Source: Sorangium cellulosum (GTDB lineage Bacteria; Myxococcota_A; Polyangia; Polyangiales; Polyangiaceae). From it: a stretch of DNA of 64,000 bases. Numbering within the stretch: position 1 is the first letter of the stretch; each line of letters opens with the position of its first letter. The position numbers and the translations under genes are program-made. Below the pieces are notes generated by a model. It had not been told where the DNA came from, ran no database searches, and worked only from the letters and a program-made list of their open reading frames with translations. The stretch spans positions 6,774,501 through 6,838,500 of the forward strand of contig NZ_CP012670.1 of NCBI RefSeq assembly GCF_004135735.1, written 5' to 3'. This document shows, piece after piece, positions 63,655 through 64,000 of the stretch.

Positions 63655-64000
63655 GGGGAAACTCCCTTCCTTGATCTGCCGGGCGAGCGGGGTGGCCGCC
63701 GCAGGGTCTCCATCAAACCGCCGAGTGAAAAAGGGTCGCAACAAAAACGACACCGCCACTTGACCGATAATGCATTGCGTCGTAGCTGTGGTGGGACGAC
63801 GCGTTCGTGCCCTCGACGGAGCCGTGACCGCGGCCCCGCCTGCCGGCATGGTCGCGCCGTACGGCCCCCGCGCTCCAGTGCAAACGCATCAACACGGGCC
63901 CGCGGAGCGGGCGACGCGCGGGGTATGGGGGTCTGAGCTCCAATTCATGGTTTCTGGACGCCCGCGGCCAGCGCGGGAGACACACCAAAGTGGGAGGAAG
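63655..64000. other. Upstream region of the membrane-protein operon
   Basis: No gene is supported. The stretch should contain the operon's promoter. A 91-codon minus-strand frame (63713-63988) has no family signal and is probably chance. Confidence 0.4.

Overview
The window is very GC-rich DNA with the hallmarks of a large-genome myxobacterium of the Sorangium/Polyangiales type. These hallmarks are a membrane-anchored Ser/Thr kinase with an Ala/Pro-rich tail, many lipoproteins with Gly/Ala/Ser linkers behind a lipobox, MopE-like and fibro-slime modules, a protein S-like beta/gamma-crystallin, several sigma factors, and scattered transposon relics. All assignments rest on reading motifs in the translations; no database search was run.

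Layout. 1-1.7 kb: a cut-off AraC-type regulator, a 154-bp MITE-like inverted-repeat element and an IstB relic. 1.7-10.2 kb: kinase, TPR-like membrane protein and propeller-like lipoprotein, then a MopE-like lipoprotein with a decayed tandem copy, an S41-type peptidase lipoprotein and a membrane protein. 10.2-17.2 kb: central metabolism, with pgi and sucA divergent around a large palindrome, a thioesterase coupled to sucA, an outer-membrane barrel and S-adenosylmethionine decarboxylase. 17.2-30.5 kb: POT transporter, a peptidylglycine-monooxygenase-like copper lipoprotein, glycan-active lipoproteins (GH5-like, CE2-like, SGNH esterase), thiol peroxidase, acyltransferase, glycosyltransferase and an internally deleted asparagine synthetase. 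30.7-36.8 kb: a sigma factor fused to a membrane anchor, divergent from an L,D-transpeptidase; a second sigma factor with a NrsF-like anti-sigma partner; a SnoaL-like protein; a beta-helix-like lipoprotein. 36.9-39.1 kb: a three-gene pterin/deaminoflavin-like cluster (PTPS-like, MDR dehydrogenase, RibD C-terminal reductase).

39.3-51 kb is a gene graveyard. It holds IS91-type transposase fragments, a truncated lipoprotein, two copies of a 250-290 bp repeat, a frameshifted CAP protein, an orphan piece of a large ATPase, and a 145-bp copy of the RibD-like gene. Live genes sit between these relics: a BNR-type lipoprotein, homospermidine synthase, an ethanolamine-type permease and the crystallin. 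51-64 kb: DMT exporter, QueG-like Fe-S protein, GST, acyl-CoA ligase plus thioesterase, PLP enzyme, fibro-slime lipoprotein, a 151-bp nested palindrome, and a two-gene membrane M28 peptidase operon.

Functional threads are polyamine synthesis (S-adenosylmethionine decarboxylase and homospermidine synthase), extracellular glycan attack (GH5-like, CE2-like and SGNH lipoproteins), envelope signalling (kinase, two sigma systems) and acyl-CoA metabolism. Short tandem repeats with unit lengths divisible by three recur within genes, at gene ends and between genes.
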